From Alteromonas lipotrueiana (lineage in GTDB: Bacteria; Pseudomonadota; Gammaproteobacteria; Enterobacterales; Alteromonadaceae), in NCBI RefSeq assembly GCF_019249245.1, contig NZ_JAESDK010000014.1:1-64000 (forward strand): a stretch of 64,000 bases of DNA, given 5' to 3'. Each line of letters begins with the position of its first letter. Position 1 is the first letter of the stretch. Positions 18,127 through 27,287 of the stretch are shown here, in pieces. Both the position numbers and the translations under genes were made by a program. Under the pieces are notes generated by a model that was not told the DNA's origin, did no database searches, and was given only the letters and a program-made list of their open reading frames with translations.

Positions 18127-18999
18127 TTAGGTCGTTTCAGTGGCAGAGCGAGTGATCTTTAGGGCGCCGTCAATATGTATATCGCGCTGAGGAAAGGCAA
18201 TAACCACTTCAGCCTCGCGAAAAGAGCGTTCAATGTCAAAACGAAGCTCGCTGCGTATCATCCGTAAATCTCGTTCTACAGAAGCGTTCACCCAAAACAA
18301 GACCTCAAATATTAGTGCGTTGTCACCAAAATCGTCAAAAATTACCATCGGTTTGGGTTCTTTTAGTACATGTTCATGGTTTTGCGCCGCTGAAACAACA
18401 ATTCTTGCAACTTCTTCGCTATTAGAACCATAGGCTACCCCGACACGCACTGAGGTACGGGTGAGATAGTCAATCAAGGTCCAGTTGATGACCGTATTTT
18501 CCAGCAGCTTGCTGTTAGGAATAAGCATGTGAACGCCATCGACCCGGCGTATTCGGGTAGAACGGGTATTGATGGCTTCAACCGATCCTCTGGCACCATC
18601 TACTTCTAAAAAATCGCCGATACGAATGGGGCGCTCCCACATGAGTATCCAGCCGCTAATAAAGTTATTAATAATGTTTTGTGCACCAAAGCCAAAACCA
18701 ATAGCCACGGCACCGGACAAAAAGGTGAAGGCTGTAAGCGGGACATTCAAAATATCCAGGGTGGTAATAAACAGAACGCCTAACGCCAGAATATAGAAAA
18801 TACGCTTGAACAGATGCACTGAGTCGGCGCTGGCTCCGGTTTTGCGTAACCGAAATGTTGCCAGATGAGCAAGCTTGTTGATAAGCCACCAGCCGACAAT
18901 TAAAAGCAATGGCACCATCAACAGTTCACCCAGAGTGAAAGAACGGTCCAAAATAGAAAATAAACGAGTCGTCAGCAAAGCCTGAAGATTTTCGAGCAT
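18127..18999 (-). CDS. Small-conductance mechanosensitive channel, MscS family
   Basis: 290 aa. Three membrane segments lie at about residues 22-45, 65-85 and 90-115. The last is the Gly/Ala-rich pore helix (SGAVAIGFGFGAQNIINNFISG). The cytoplasmic vestibule follows, with the conserved IRIGDFLEVDGARGSVEAINTR and IPNSKLLEN stretches. It opens under membrane tension to release solutes after hypo-osmotic shock. The length is close to E. coli MscS (286). It is monocistronic, with no close neighbour on its strand. Confidence 0.93.
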   Translation of the reverse strand: MLENLQALLTTRLFSILDRSFTLGELLMVPLLLIVGWWLINKLAHLATFRLRKTGASADSVHLFKRIFYILALGVLFITTLDILNVPLTAFTFLSGAVAIGFGFGAQNIINNFISGWILMWERPIRIGDFLEVDGARGSVEAINTRSTRIRRVDGVHMLIPNSKLLENTVINWTLIDYLTRTSVRVGVAYGSNSEEVARIVVSAAQNHEHVLKEPKPMVIFDDFGDNALIFEVLFWVNASVERDLRMIRSELRFDIERSFREAEVVIAFPQRDIHIDGALKITRSATETT

Positions 19000-19119
19000 G
19001 ACAAGGTTACACTGTGATAAAGGGCAGTTAAGCTCATCATAGCGAGCGCAGCTATGCTTTTCTATAGCCAGCTATAGGCTATGGTAAAGTCTTTTATAAC
19101 CGTTACCGGAATCATCATC

Positions 19120-19635
19120 ATGAACACACTTTGTTATAAATATATCGTTTTTGTCATTCTTGCAGTGCTAAGCGTTTCAGCAAATGCATTGGATCTGAAG
19201 CTGTCTCAACAAGATCTCAACCAGATGGTTACCTTAGCTTTTCCTCAGCGAAGCCAGTATCAATCGATAGATATGATTTTTTCTGATCCTGTAGTCAGGT
19301 TAGACCACCAAAATGTTGTAAACGTGACATTGACCATCAGCGGTCAGAATCAGGCGCAAAAAGCCAAAGTCAGAGCCAGTATGCAGGGTGAGTTAAGGTA
19401 CCAAAAAAGTGCCGGTACGCTGAATATTCATCGGCCTGAGCTCACCGACCTGACTATATTAGAGCAGCCCAAGGGCGATCATTCAGAGCTCATAGATACC
19501 CTACAAAGCTTAAAAAATCAGCCTGCGCCCCTTATTTTGCTTATTGATTTTGCGCAGCTTAATTTACCTTTACTGGGCAACAGAACCCCCACTAATATAA
19601 AAGTTGAGAACAGGCAGCTGGTGGTAAGCTTTTAA
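19120..19635 (+). CDS. DUF1439 (YceB-like) exported protein
   Basis: 171 aa from the ATG at 19120, which gives a clean signal peptide (cleavage near SANA, residue about 22); an ATG at 19081 is in frame but would extend it by 13 unusual residues. The mature part resembles the DUF1439/YceB lipid-binding-like family, a long antiparallel sheet with an amphipathic helix, but has no lipobox Cys, unlike E. coli YceB. It is probably periplasmic; function unknown. The ATP-grasp gene follows after 11 bp, so they may be co-transcribed. Confidence 0.75.
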   Translation: MNTLCYKYIVFVILAVLSVSANALDLKLSQQDLNQMVTLAFPQRSQYQSIDMIFSDPVVRLDHQNVVNVTLTISGQNQAQKAKVRASMQGELRYQKSAGTLNIHRPELTDLTILEQPKGDHSELIDTLQSLKNQPAPLILLIDFAQLNLPLLGNRTPTNIKVENRQLVVSF

Positions 19636-19646
19636 GGGAGCAAAAT

Positions 19647-20513
19647 ATGGCACGCGTTGCATTGTTGTCGACCGACAACCTTGAAGAATTTTTTGTTTAT
19701 GATGAATTGCTGGTTGAACCTTTGGCGCAAAGAGGCTGGCAAGCCGAAACGGTTTCCTGGCGCGATGAGTCAGTAGACTGGTCTGTGTATGATCTTGTTA
19801 TTGTGCGCAGTACCTGGGACTATCAGCAGCACCCTGATGCTTTTGTCAGAAAGCTAACCCACATTGACAAACAAACCAGACTCGAAAATCCTCTTTCTTT
19901 GCTCCTCTGGAATATTGATAAAAAATACCTCAAATCACTCGCCATTAATGGGGTGCCGTTAATCCCTACCTACTGGGGTGAAACCTTTGACTACCAAGTA
20001 TTACTCGAGTCGTTTGACACTTTTTGCGCCCCTGGGCTGGTCATCAAACCCACGGTTAGTGCCAACGCAGACGATACCTTCTGGTTAACGCCGGCTAATT
20101 GTGCTGATCATAAAATCTTATTGGAAAAAACTTTCGCACAACGCCCGCATATGATTCAGCCTTTTGTTAGCGCAGTAACTGAAGAGGGTGAGTACTCACT
20201 GTTTTATTTTGGTGGTGAATTGAGCCACGTTATTATAAAAACGCCAAAAAAGCATGATTTCCGGGTACAAGAAGAACATGGTGGCCAGTTAAAGTTAGTT
20301 GATGCTACGCCGCGGATGCAGCAGGTAGGCGAGCAGACATTAAAAGCTTTGCCCACTGAGTCGTTGTACGCCCGAATTGATATTGTCCGCTTTAAAGACG
20401 ACTGGGCCGTGATGGAAGTTGAGCTTATTGAACCGTCTTTGTATTTCAATTTAGATGGAACATCGCCCCAACGATTTGCCGAAGCGATGACCCACTATTT
20501 AAAACGTACTTAA
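19647..20513 (+). CDS. ATP-grasp domain protein, RimK/DcsG-like
   Basis: 288 aa. The N-terminal part has the VRSTWDY motif (about residues 53-59) typical of a family of stand-alone ATP-grasp enzymes that includes DcsG. The ATP-binding middle contains LVIKPTVSANADDTF, and the C-terminal metal-binding part has YARIDIV...VMEVELIEPSLYF. Such enzymes activate a carboxylate by phosphorylation and join it to an amine or thiol; the substrates here cannot be told. AAGGGAG lies just before the ATG. Its 3' end lies 4 bp from the convergent DUF3300 gene. The only likely operon partner is the exported DUF1439 gene upstream, which gives no pathway clue. Confidence 0.85.
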   Translation: MARVALLSTDNLEEFFVYDELLVEPLAQRGWQAETVSWRDESVDWSVYDLVIVRSTWDYQQHPDAFVRKLTHIDKQTRLENPLSLLLWNIDKKYLKSLAINGVPLIPTYWGETFDYQVLLESFDTFCAPGLVIKPTVSANADDTFWLTPANCADHKILLEKTFAQRPHMIQPFVSAVTEEGEYSLFYFGGELSHVIIKTPKKHDFRVQEEHGGQLKLVDATPRMQQVGEQTLKALPTESLYARIDIVRFKDDWAVMEVELIEPSLYFNLDGTSPQRFAEAMTHYLKRT

Positions 20514-20517
20514 TCTG

Positions 20518-21624
20518 TTAATGACCGTTTTGACGATTAATGGTGCGACCATCACGGTGGCGTTGCGAACCACTTTGTTGTCGGACTTTATGCGTATTTC
20601 GTACTTGAGGCCGGTGTTCACGAGTATACGAGTTTACCTTTTGTTTTTGTCTGTTTTCGGCGTAGGCAGGTCCGTGCGATCGGCTTACTACAGCCGGCTG
20701 TTTTGAAACCGTATAGGTATCTTTGGCCTGTTTTATTTTACGTGTTGCTAAACGCTCAGGCTTATAACTATGCCCGGACACTGACCGGGGTATCTGATAA
20801 CCTGCATGGCGGCGTATTTTGCGATGCTGCGGTTGCCAGCGTTGATAATCTTTTACCTTCACTCGTTTTATCGGTGAATGATAACGATAATGCCTCGGGG
20901 ACTGTCGGTTCACAATTACATAGCGCTTAGACCAGTGAATTGCACCAAAATCGAATACGGCTGAAAAGTGGATTGCCGGGCTCCAGTAAATGCCCGCACG
21001 ACGGTGATAGTGGGCAGGCCGCTGCCAGTACACCGGTTGATGCCGGTGCCAGCGTGAGCCGTAGATCACACGGGTGTCGTAATAAGGTAAATAGACAGTG
21101 TGTGGGCTGACAGGGTGAATGACAATACTGCTTTGGGTATGACCTACCGTAATAAACTGATTGGTTTGCAGGTTTCCAGCCGACATTGCCTGCTGACGCA
21201 AAACCTGAACCCGGCTTAATACCTGAGACTGACTGGCCAGTACCTGCTGGCCTAACGCATCTAGCCACGAAAGGTCTTCTGCCATAGTTCGCAGCACATC
21301 TGAAAATAACACCAAGGCTTTCACACTCGGGTCCCAGTCAAAATTTTCGATATGCCGGGCCACGCTTTCATCTGACAAATGAGAGTTTGCCTGACGCCAG
21401 CGATCAGCAGCAACCACATCCAAAGGGTACGTTGCTGCAATTAATATATGTGTAAGAACAGTATCGGGGTAAAGCGCCACGGGCGCCAGCAATGCATCTA
21501 ACGACGCGGCCTGGTCTTCACTGTGATAGCTACCCGTTTGAGCGCCTTGTGCTTGTACTGATACCGAAAAGCCGGTGACTGAGACCGCCAAACCAGTAAG
21601 AAGCGCAACAATTGAGAGTTTCAT
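20518..21624 (-). CDS. DUF3300 exported protein with basic, His-rich tail
   Basis: 368 aa. A signal peptide (cleavage near QAQG, about residue 26) is followed by the DUF3300 domain (about 40-230: LLAPVALYPDTVLTHILIA, DWDPSVKALVLF, YLPYYDTRVIYGS). The remaining 140 residues are rich in His, Arg, Lys, Gln and Tyr, are likely disordered and strongly basic, and could bind polyanions or metal. The function of DUF3300 is not established. A GGAG-like ribosome site precedes the ATG. Its 3' end nearly abuts the ATP-grasp gene. Confidence 0.88.
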   Translation of the reverse strand: MKLSIVALLTGLAVSVTGFSVSVQAQGAQTGSYHSEDQAASLDALLAPVALYPDTVLTHILIAATYPLDVVAADRWRQANSHLSDESVARHIENFDWDPSVKALVLFSDVLRTMAEDLSWLDALGQQVLASQSQVLSRVQVLRQQAMSAGNLQTNQFITVGHTQSSIVIHPVSPHTVYLPYYDTRVIYGSRWHRHQPVYWQRPAHYHRRAGIYWSPAIHFSAVFDFGAIHWSKRYVIVNRQSPRHYRYHSPIKRVKVKDYQRWQPQHRKIRRHAGYQIPRSVSGHSYKPERLATRKIKQAKDTYTVSKQPAVVSRSHGPAYAENRQKQKVNSYTREHRPQVRNTHKVRQQSGSQRHRDGRTINRQNGH

Positions 21625-21752
21625 ACGTACTCCTTAAGCCTGCACCAGACAGGTCTTGAGATTGGCCAAACCCACAATAGCGGGCGAGCATTATGTATGA
21701 AGTTATAACCGCCCGGGCATTAACCGAAGCTGAACCAGAATTAACCGGTGAT

Positions 21753-22367
21753 TTATTTAAAAAGGTGCGGGTCGAAAGCGTGTCCCAACTTTTCTGTTTT
21801 TGTTTTCAGATAATGTTTATTATCTTTGGTAATGCCATGATCAATTGGTTTGCGAGCCGTTATCTTAATACCAAGCTGTTCAAGCGCCTGCATTTTACGG
21901 GGGTTGTTGGTCATCAGCTCAACCTGACTGACATCGAGGGTATCAAGCATAAGCTTACAAATATCGTAGCTACGTAAGTCAGCATCAAAACCAAGATGCT
22001 CATTGGCCTCAACGGTGTCCATGCCGGTGTCTTGCAAATTATAAGCACGTATTTTATTTAACAGTCCGATGCCACGTCCTTCCTGACGCAAGTATAAAAG
22101 CACGCCGCGGCCATTCTCCACAATATTCTGTAAGGCTTTTTCAAGCTGAAAACCACAGTCGCAGCGGGTGCTGAAAAGGGCATCGCCGGTTAAACATTCT
22201 GAATGAATTCGAATAGGAACGAGGTCACCTGCTTGCCACTGTCCATAAGACAGTGCTACATGCTCCTGGCCACTGGCCTCCACAAAACCGTGAATGGTGA
22301 AATCACCAAAGCGGGTGGGCAAACGGGCAGAGCTAACGTATTCGTATTTGGGTTGCTTAGTGGTCAT
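21753..22367 (-). CDS. ribA: GTP cyclohydrolase II
   Basis: 204 aa, a stand-alone GTP cyclohydrolase II that opens GTP to 2,5-diamino-6-ribosylamino-4(3H)-pyrimidinone phosphate, the first step of riboflavin synthesis. The zinc site is CLTGDALFSTRCDCGFQLE (three Cys). The active-site stretch YLRQEGRGIGLLNKIRAY and the VEANEHLGF region are present. Length and motifs match E. coli RibA (196 aa). It is a single gene. Upstream at 22434-22448 there is a palindrome, TGTTATATTATAACA, that includes a -10-like TATAAT for this gene. Confidence 0.97.
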   Translation of the reverse strand: MTTKQPKYEYVSSARLPTRFGDFTIHGFVEASGQEHVALSYGQWQAGDLVPIRIHSECLTGDALFSTRCDCGFQLEKALQNIVENGRGVLLYLRQEGRGIGLLNKIRAYNLQDTGMDTVEANEHLGFDADLRSYDICKLMLDTLDVSQVELMTNNPRKMQALEQLGIKITARKPIDHGITKDNKHYLKTKTEKLGHAFDPHLFK

Positions 22368-22433
22368 GACACATCTTAACCGTGGTATAGAGAGCCTCAG
22401 TGTATGGGGCCGTCTGTCAAATTTTCAATTAAT

Positions 22434-22448
22434 TGTTATATTATAACA
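22434..22448 (-). promoter_or_regulatory. Palindromic -10 region before ribA
   Basis: TGTTATATTATAACA is a perfect 7-bp inverted repeat around a single base. Read leftward it contains TATAAT, about 70 bp before the ribA start. No good -35 was found at 16-18 nt. It may be a promoter element or simply A+T-rich chance. Confidence 0.35.
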
Positions 22449-22463
22449 CTGGCGGCACATATC

Positions 22464-25322
22464 TCATAGCGGTTTGAACTCGCACAGCGGTTGTGGTTTA
22501 GCGATAATGTTTCCCTGCGCATAATCAATGCCTAGCCGGCCCAACTGCGTTAAGGTCGATTCATCTTCTACACATAACGCGACAGTAGTAATGTCGCCAG
22601 CCTTAGCAATACTTTTAAACGAGCTAATAATAGCCGAGTCTAGCGGGTCGGTCATGAGTCCTTTGACAAAATTACCATCAATTTTCAAACACTGTACCGG
22701 CAATGCTTTGAGACAAGCATAGGAAGAAAACCCACTACCAAAATTATCCAATGCAAAATGACAACCCTGCGCCCGAAAGGTATCGATAAACTCCTGAATA
22801 GACAGTTTGTGGGCTGCGGCAGTTGTTTCGCTGATATCAAAACAAATTTTATCACCAGGAACTTTACTACGTTCAAACAAGGTTAACAGAAAACGACGCA
22901 AATCAGTGTCTACCAGTGACTGTCCATTGATATTAATGTTGCAGTATTGCAGTCTGGCCAGGTGTCGCGGATTAGCCTCAAGCCATGCAAATGTATGCTG
23001 AATAACGTAACGGTCGAGACGCGCTGTCAAATTGTAGCGTTCAGCGGGGGGCATAAAGCTGGCCGGGTCGGCTAACGTTCCATCACTTAAACGTAAGCGT
23101 AGTAGTATTTCATAGCAATCGCCTTTTGAAATAGAGTGTAAGGGTCGGTAGTGCTGGTAAAAGAGCTCAAAACCTTCATCCTGAAGGGCCGTGTTTAAAA
23201 TTTGTACCCAGTCAAGTTCTTGTTCGTATTGCTGTAACCGCTCGTCATTTCGCTGATAACAGTAAACCTGATTTCGACCTTGTTGTTTTGCCAGATGACA
23301 GGCGGCATCTGCCATAAACAAAGCTTGCGCAGGGTCGCATGAATACTGTGATGCATTGAGCAACCCAATACTGACCCCTACTGAAAACACATGGTTTTCC
23401 CAATAAAACCGATAATCACGAACAGCTTCAACCATACTGTTGGCCAGTTCGTACGCAGATTCCTGGGTTTGCGAAGACATAAGAACGCCAAATTCGTCGC
23501 CTCCTAACCGCGCCAGCGTTCCGCGACTGTTTAACAAGGTATTAAGCTGCCCTGCAAGCTCTTTGATTAATGCATCGCCTGCCTTGTGTCCACACGTATC
23601 GTTCACCGCTTTAAAGCGATCCAGGTCTAAATATAAAAGAATTAGAGGCTGATCATCGGTTAATGTGGTAAGAGCCTGGCTAAGCGCACTTTCAAATTCT
23701 TGCCGGTTATAAATGCCGGTTAAAGAGTCATGGGTGGCCATGTAATTCAAATTTATGTCAGACAGCTTTCTTTCAGTTACATCGATAATCGAACCTGAAA
23801 GAAAGGTTTGGTCACTGTCTTTGTGCAGCTGACAAGAGATTGAAAACCAGAATTGGGTACCGTCGGCTTTGCGGCCCATAATTTCACGTCCCGTCACGGT
23901 TTTGTTTTCAAGCAGCTCTCCCACCAGAACATCTCGCTGAGAGGGATCTGCATAAAAGTCACTGGTATCATTTACCTCTTGTAACATTTGCTGTTCGTTG
24001 TCATACCCGAACAACGAGCACATGGCCGGATTAATGGTTTTCAGAGTTCCATCTACGGCCGAGGTGTAAAGGCCTTCTGCCGAGTTTTTGAATAAATGAT
24101 AAAACACATGTAAGTCATCAATTGCCCGTGCCTGAGTATTGATTTGCTGGCTCGACATATTTCTTTCAGCCAACAGTACGCAAACGGCCAAAACACACAT
24201 GCCACTTAACAGGGCGGCTGCAGCACTGGCGGGTGAAGAAACCAGCGGCAATACTATTGAACTGAACTGTACTAAAAACAAGGCCCAGGCCAAACTGAGT
24301 AACAACCACGCAACCCCTAGCAGCCGACTTAGCGACAAATTACGGCGATCCTGAAACAAAACGCATAGCAATATCTGTAATGCGCCATATACCGGAATAC
24401 ACAACAGCTCAATGAAGAGTGGGGCGAACGACAGCGGGTAAACTGAAATAAAAATAACAACCAGCGGCAGCGACAGGTTAATCAGTTTTAACCACAAAGG
24501 AATTCGGCTGAACAGGCTGTGGGTAAACTTGCCCATAGCAAACAAAAAAGCCAGCCCCAGTCCGCTTAAAATATACTCACCAAATTGTATGAAGTTCAGC
24601 CATCGGGTCACAGGCTCTTGCAGTGTTGCCAGTAGTGCCAGCAACAATAAACAGGTGCCGGCAAGCCAGAGCCGGGCGCCGGTTTGCTGATACAAGTGGC
24701 TAAGCGCAAAATAAATCAGCAATACAATCAGCCCGCCCGCCATGATGCCGTGTAACAGCAGACGCTGCTGAACATGCGATGAAAACGCTTTTTCTCCACG
24801 TAATACCAACGGAAAATAAGGCCTCACAGCGGTATCTACGCTAAACATAATAGTATGCTGAGCCCCGGCACTAAGTGATACCGGCAAGGTTAAACCTGGA
24901 GTAAAGGTTTGGGGAAGCTCGTAATCGTCAGTATCGTAGTTAATGACATTGATAATACGGTCTTTTTCGTCAAGAAGATAAATTGTGGTAGAAATAGGAA
25001 CGAGGCGCGGGTTACTGATAAACGCCTTGAGAGTATTGGCCGCGGTGTTTTTAACGGGAATAATATACCAGTAACGATTGGCCTGACTCTTGTTAAAACT
25101 GGGCCCGGATGGGTTTTGCATTGCCTGTAATATATCCTGATACCCCAGATAAGCAGGGGCACGAACCGGAGTGATATCAAGGCGCATTGTTGCCGGCGGC
25201 TGCTTTAGCTCAATAGCAGCATGGGTTACACCGGTTAGCTGAGTGGTTACTACTAATAACAACACTATCGTACTTAACACCCAGCGCTTTGTCGTTAGAA
25301 TAGGAGCGGTTAGCATATTCAT
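22464..25322 (-). CDS. 7TMR-DISM / PAS / GGDEF / degenerate EAL signalling protein
   Basis: 952 aa from the ATG at 25322 (GGAG 7 nt upstream; an ATG at 25337 is in frame). Order: signal peptide, extracellular 7TMR-DISM-type sensory domain (about 40-180), seven membrane helices (about 185-390), PAS (about 410-525), GGDEF (about 535-690) and EAL (about 700-952). The GGDEF is intact (ARLGGDEFG) but lacks the RxxD inhibitory site, so it is likely an unrestrained diguanylate cyclase. The EAL is probably inactive for hydrolysis: DDFG reads DNFG, and the catalytic Glu of AEGVE is replaced (ALCVE). It may act as a c-di-GMP-binding or GTP-sensing module. Monocistronic. Confidence 0.93.
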   Translation of the reverse strand: MNMLTAPILTTKRWVLSTIVLLLVVTTQLTGVTHAAIELKQPPATMRLDITPVRAPAYLGYQDILQAMQNPSGPSFNKSQANRYWYIIPVKNTAANTLKAFISNPRLVPISTTIYLLDEKDRIINVINYDTDDYELPQTFTPGLTLPVSLSAGAQHTIMFSVDTAVRPYFPLVLRGEKAFSSHVQQRLLLHGIMAGGLIVLLIYFALSHLYQQTGARLWLAGTCLLLLALLATLQEPVTRWLNFIQFGEYILSGLGLAFLFAMGKFTHSLFSRIPLWLKLINLSLPLVVIFISVYPLSFAPLFIELLCIPVYGALQILLCVLFQDRRNLSLSRLLGVAWLLLSLAWALFLVQFSSIVLPLVSSPASAAAALLSGMCVLAVCVLLAERNMSSQQINTQARAIDDLHVFYHLFKNSAEGLYTSAVDGTLKTINPAMCSLFGYDNEQQMLQEVNDTSDFYADPSQRDVLVGELLENKTVTGREIMGRKADGTQFWFSISCQLHKDSDQTFLSGSIIDVTERKLSDINLNYMATHDSLTGIYNRQEFESALSQALTTLTDDQPLILLYLDLDRFKAVNDTCGHKAGDALIKELAGQLNTLLNSRGTLARLGGDEFGVLMSSQTQESAYELANSMVEAVRDYRFYWENHVFSVGVSIGLLNASQYSCDPAQALFMADAACHLAKQQGRNQVYCYQRNDERLQQYEQELDWVQILNTALQDEGFELFYQHYRPLHSISKGDCYEILLRLRLSDGTLADPASFMPPAERYNLTARLDRYVIQHTFAWLEANPRHLARLQYCNININGQSLVDTDLRRFLLTLFERSKVPGDKICFDISETTAAAHKLSIQEFIDTFRAQGCHFALDNFGSGFSSYACLKALPVQCLKIDGNFVKGLMTDPLDSAIISSFKSIAKAGDITTVALCVEDESTLTQLGRLGIDYAQGNIIAKPQPLCEFKPL

Positions 25323-25376
25323 TGTTAGTCTCCACATGACAGGAGCGGGGCGAGCTTACAGCAAGCTTTTTAAATA

Positions 25377-25679
25377 TCAGCGCTGACCCAAAGCCTGCCA
25401 TATCTGATTCAGATCAGTAGTGCCGGTGGGTTCTAACCAAATAGCCTCACATAACCATTCTATACATAAAACTGCGCTGATGTCTTGTTTCATCAAAATA
25501 GCCTGGCAACGGTCGGCGCCCCAGTCTACATTTGACGCCCGCATGCCACCCGCTTCAGCCAAAGTATGAATAAATTGTTCTGTTTTTAAGGGGGTGGAGG
25601 GCAGCGTTAGCAATACATCTATACTGCGGGCCTGCAGTACTAATGACTGTCGGATTTGTTGTTGGGTTAACTGCTGCAT
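25377..25679 (-). CDS. Small conserved protein, possibly DUF3630
   Basis: 100 aa, no membrane segment or signal. The C-terminal part has the sequence CIEWLCEAIWLEP, which I associate from memory with the gammaproteobacterial DUF3630 family. The N-terminal helix is Gln-rich (MQQLTQQQIRQSLVLQ). The ATG lies inside the 3' end of selO (13-bp overlap), so it is in the same transcript. Function is unknown. Confidence 0.65.
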   Translation of the reverse strand: MQQLTQQQIRQSLVLQARSIDVLLTLPSTPLKTEQFIHTLAEAGGMRASNVDWGADRCQAILMKQDISAVLCIEWLCEAIWLEPTGTTDLNQIWQALGQR

Positions 25680-27103
25680 GACAAACTTACTGCACTGGTG
25701 GTTAGCGGAGGCAAGGCCCAGCGGGTTTCATCCCAGCGTGTATCAAACGGCGTCTTAATTGCCTCAAGTAACTCTTCAGCTGGTTTAAAGTTATTTTGTT
25801 TCGCGCTGTCAATCACATATTGCAAATGGTGGGTGCGGGGTATTACAGCCGGGTTATGTGTTTGCATCATCAGTTGTTGCGCATTTGTATCACCTTCCTT
25901 CGTGCGTAACTGCTGATAATCGTGCCACCACTCATCAAACGCCACCCGGTCAATAAATTGGTCACGCAGCGTAGGCGCTGAACTTTCAATATCTGACAAA
26001 CTAAGCTGACGAAAAGTTTTGGTATAATCGCGCTGCTGGTCAGAGAGCATACTTAGCCATCGATTTAACACTGCAAGCTTAGTACTGTCTGGTTTATTCA
26101 AACCGATACGTTGCAGCATAGTTTGCTGATACTGCTGCATAAAAGTAGGCTCATACAAGGCCAGGCACTCATCAATTTCTGGTTGACTGCAAAACGCAGA
26201 AAATGCCTGCGACAGGGCATATAAATTCCATAAACCAATACCCGGTTGTTGGTCAAAGGCGTACCGCCCCTGTTGATCGGTATGATTAAAAACCGCGTTG
26301 GACTCAAAGTTATCTAAAAAGGCAAAGGGGCCATAATCAAAGGTAATGCCGTGTATCGACATGTTGTCAGTATTCATAACGCCATGCACAAAACCATAGG
26401 CCTGCCAGAGGGCAATCATACGGGCAGTGCGAAGCGTTATGGTGCGTAACAGCGCCTGGTGCGGGTTGTCGGATTTAAGCGCTTCAGGAAAATGATGTAT
26501 AAAGGTATGTTCAAACAGTTGCTGTAATGCCTGATGCTGATTGTGATGATAGTAATACTCAAAATGACCAAAACGTATATGACTCGCGGCAGTACGAATC
26601 ATCATCGCGGCAGTTTCAGGCGTTTCGCGGTAAATGGTTTCGTCGCTATTAAATAGACACAAGCTACGCGATGAAGGAATACCTAAATAGTGGAGCGCTT
26701 CGCCACCAATGTATTCTCGTAATGTAGAACGCAGCACGGCCCGGCCGTCGGCATGACGAGAATAGGGCGTTGGACCGGCGCCTTTCAAATGTAAATCAAT
26801 ATGCTGCTGTTTACTATTTTGTACTTCAGCAAGAAGAAGACCACGCCCGTCGCCGAGCATGGGATTCCAGTGACCAAACTGATGACCCCCATATTTTTGT
26901 GCGACCGACTGACGGCAAAGCACAAAGTCGGGGTCGCTTAAGGCCCCTGCCAAATAATTATTCTGCCACCACTGTGCGGGTAAGCCCAGCTCCTCCGCCA
27001 ATGCGGTATTCACTAATTGGAGGGTACTGTTAGCTGGTGGTTGAGGGGTTACAGAAGAAACCAGCTCAGGCAGTTCGGTGGCGTACAAGTGCGTAAGTTT
27101 CAA
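25667..27103 (-). CDS. selO: Protein adenylyltransferase SelO (YdiU)
   Basis: 478 aa, exactly the length of E. coli SelO, a pseudokinase-fold enzyme that transfers AMP from ATP to Ser/Thr/Tyr of proteins in redox response. Conserved stretches are GDGRGLLLAEV, HLKGAGPTPYSR-HADGRAVLRST, GVMNTDNMSIHG and DYGPFAFLD. The C-terminal CSS (Cys476) is kept, but the partner position known as Cys272 in E. coli reads Phe here (AVFNHTD instead of FICNHSD), so that regulatory disulfide cannot form. The start is TTG, with a GGGAG ribosome site 5 nt upstream. The small gene downstream overlaps it. Confidence 0.96.
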   Translation of the reverse strand: MKLTHLYATELPELVSSVTPQPPANSTLQLVNTALAEELGLPAQWWQNNYLAGALSDPDFVLCRQSVAQKYGGHQFGHWNPMLGDGRGLLLAEVQNSKQQHIDLHLKGAGPTPYSRHADGRAVLRSTLREYIGGEALHYLGIPSSRSLCLFNSDETIYRETPETAAMMIRTAASHIRFGHFEYYYHHNQHQALQQLFEHTFIHHFPEALKSDNPHQALLRTITLRTARMIALWQAYGFVHGVMNTDNMSIHGITFDYGPFAFLDNFESNAVFNHTDQQGRYAFDQQPGIGLWNLYALSQAFSAFCSQPEIDECLALYEPTFMQQYQQTMLQRIGLNKPDSTKLAVLNRWLSMLSDQQRDYTKTFRQLSLSDIESSAPTLRDQFIDRVAFDEWWHDYQQLRTKEGDTNAQQLMMQTHNPAVIPRTHHLQYVIDSAKQNNFKPAEELLEAIKTPFDTRWDETRWALPPLTTSAVSLSCSS

Positions 27104-27287
27104 CGTGACTCCCGTTTAATCAATAAAATTTGCTCTGTTAAGGCTACCAAAAAAGAATATCGGGGACAAAAGCCTTGTGTATGGGTAATCTAGGTGTTCA
27201 CTTAACAGGTATGCATCACAAACAGCCTGTTTACGCTGTACCGCTTTGTCTGCGATCAGCCACCAACATCAGGGAACAGAAAGACAT

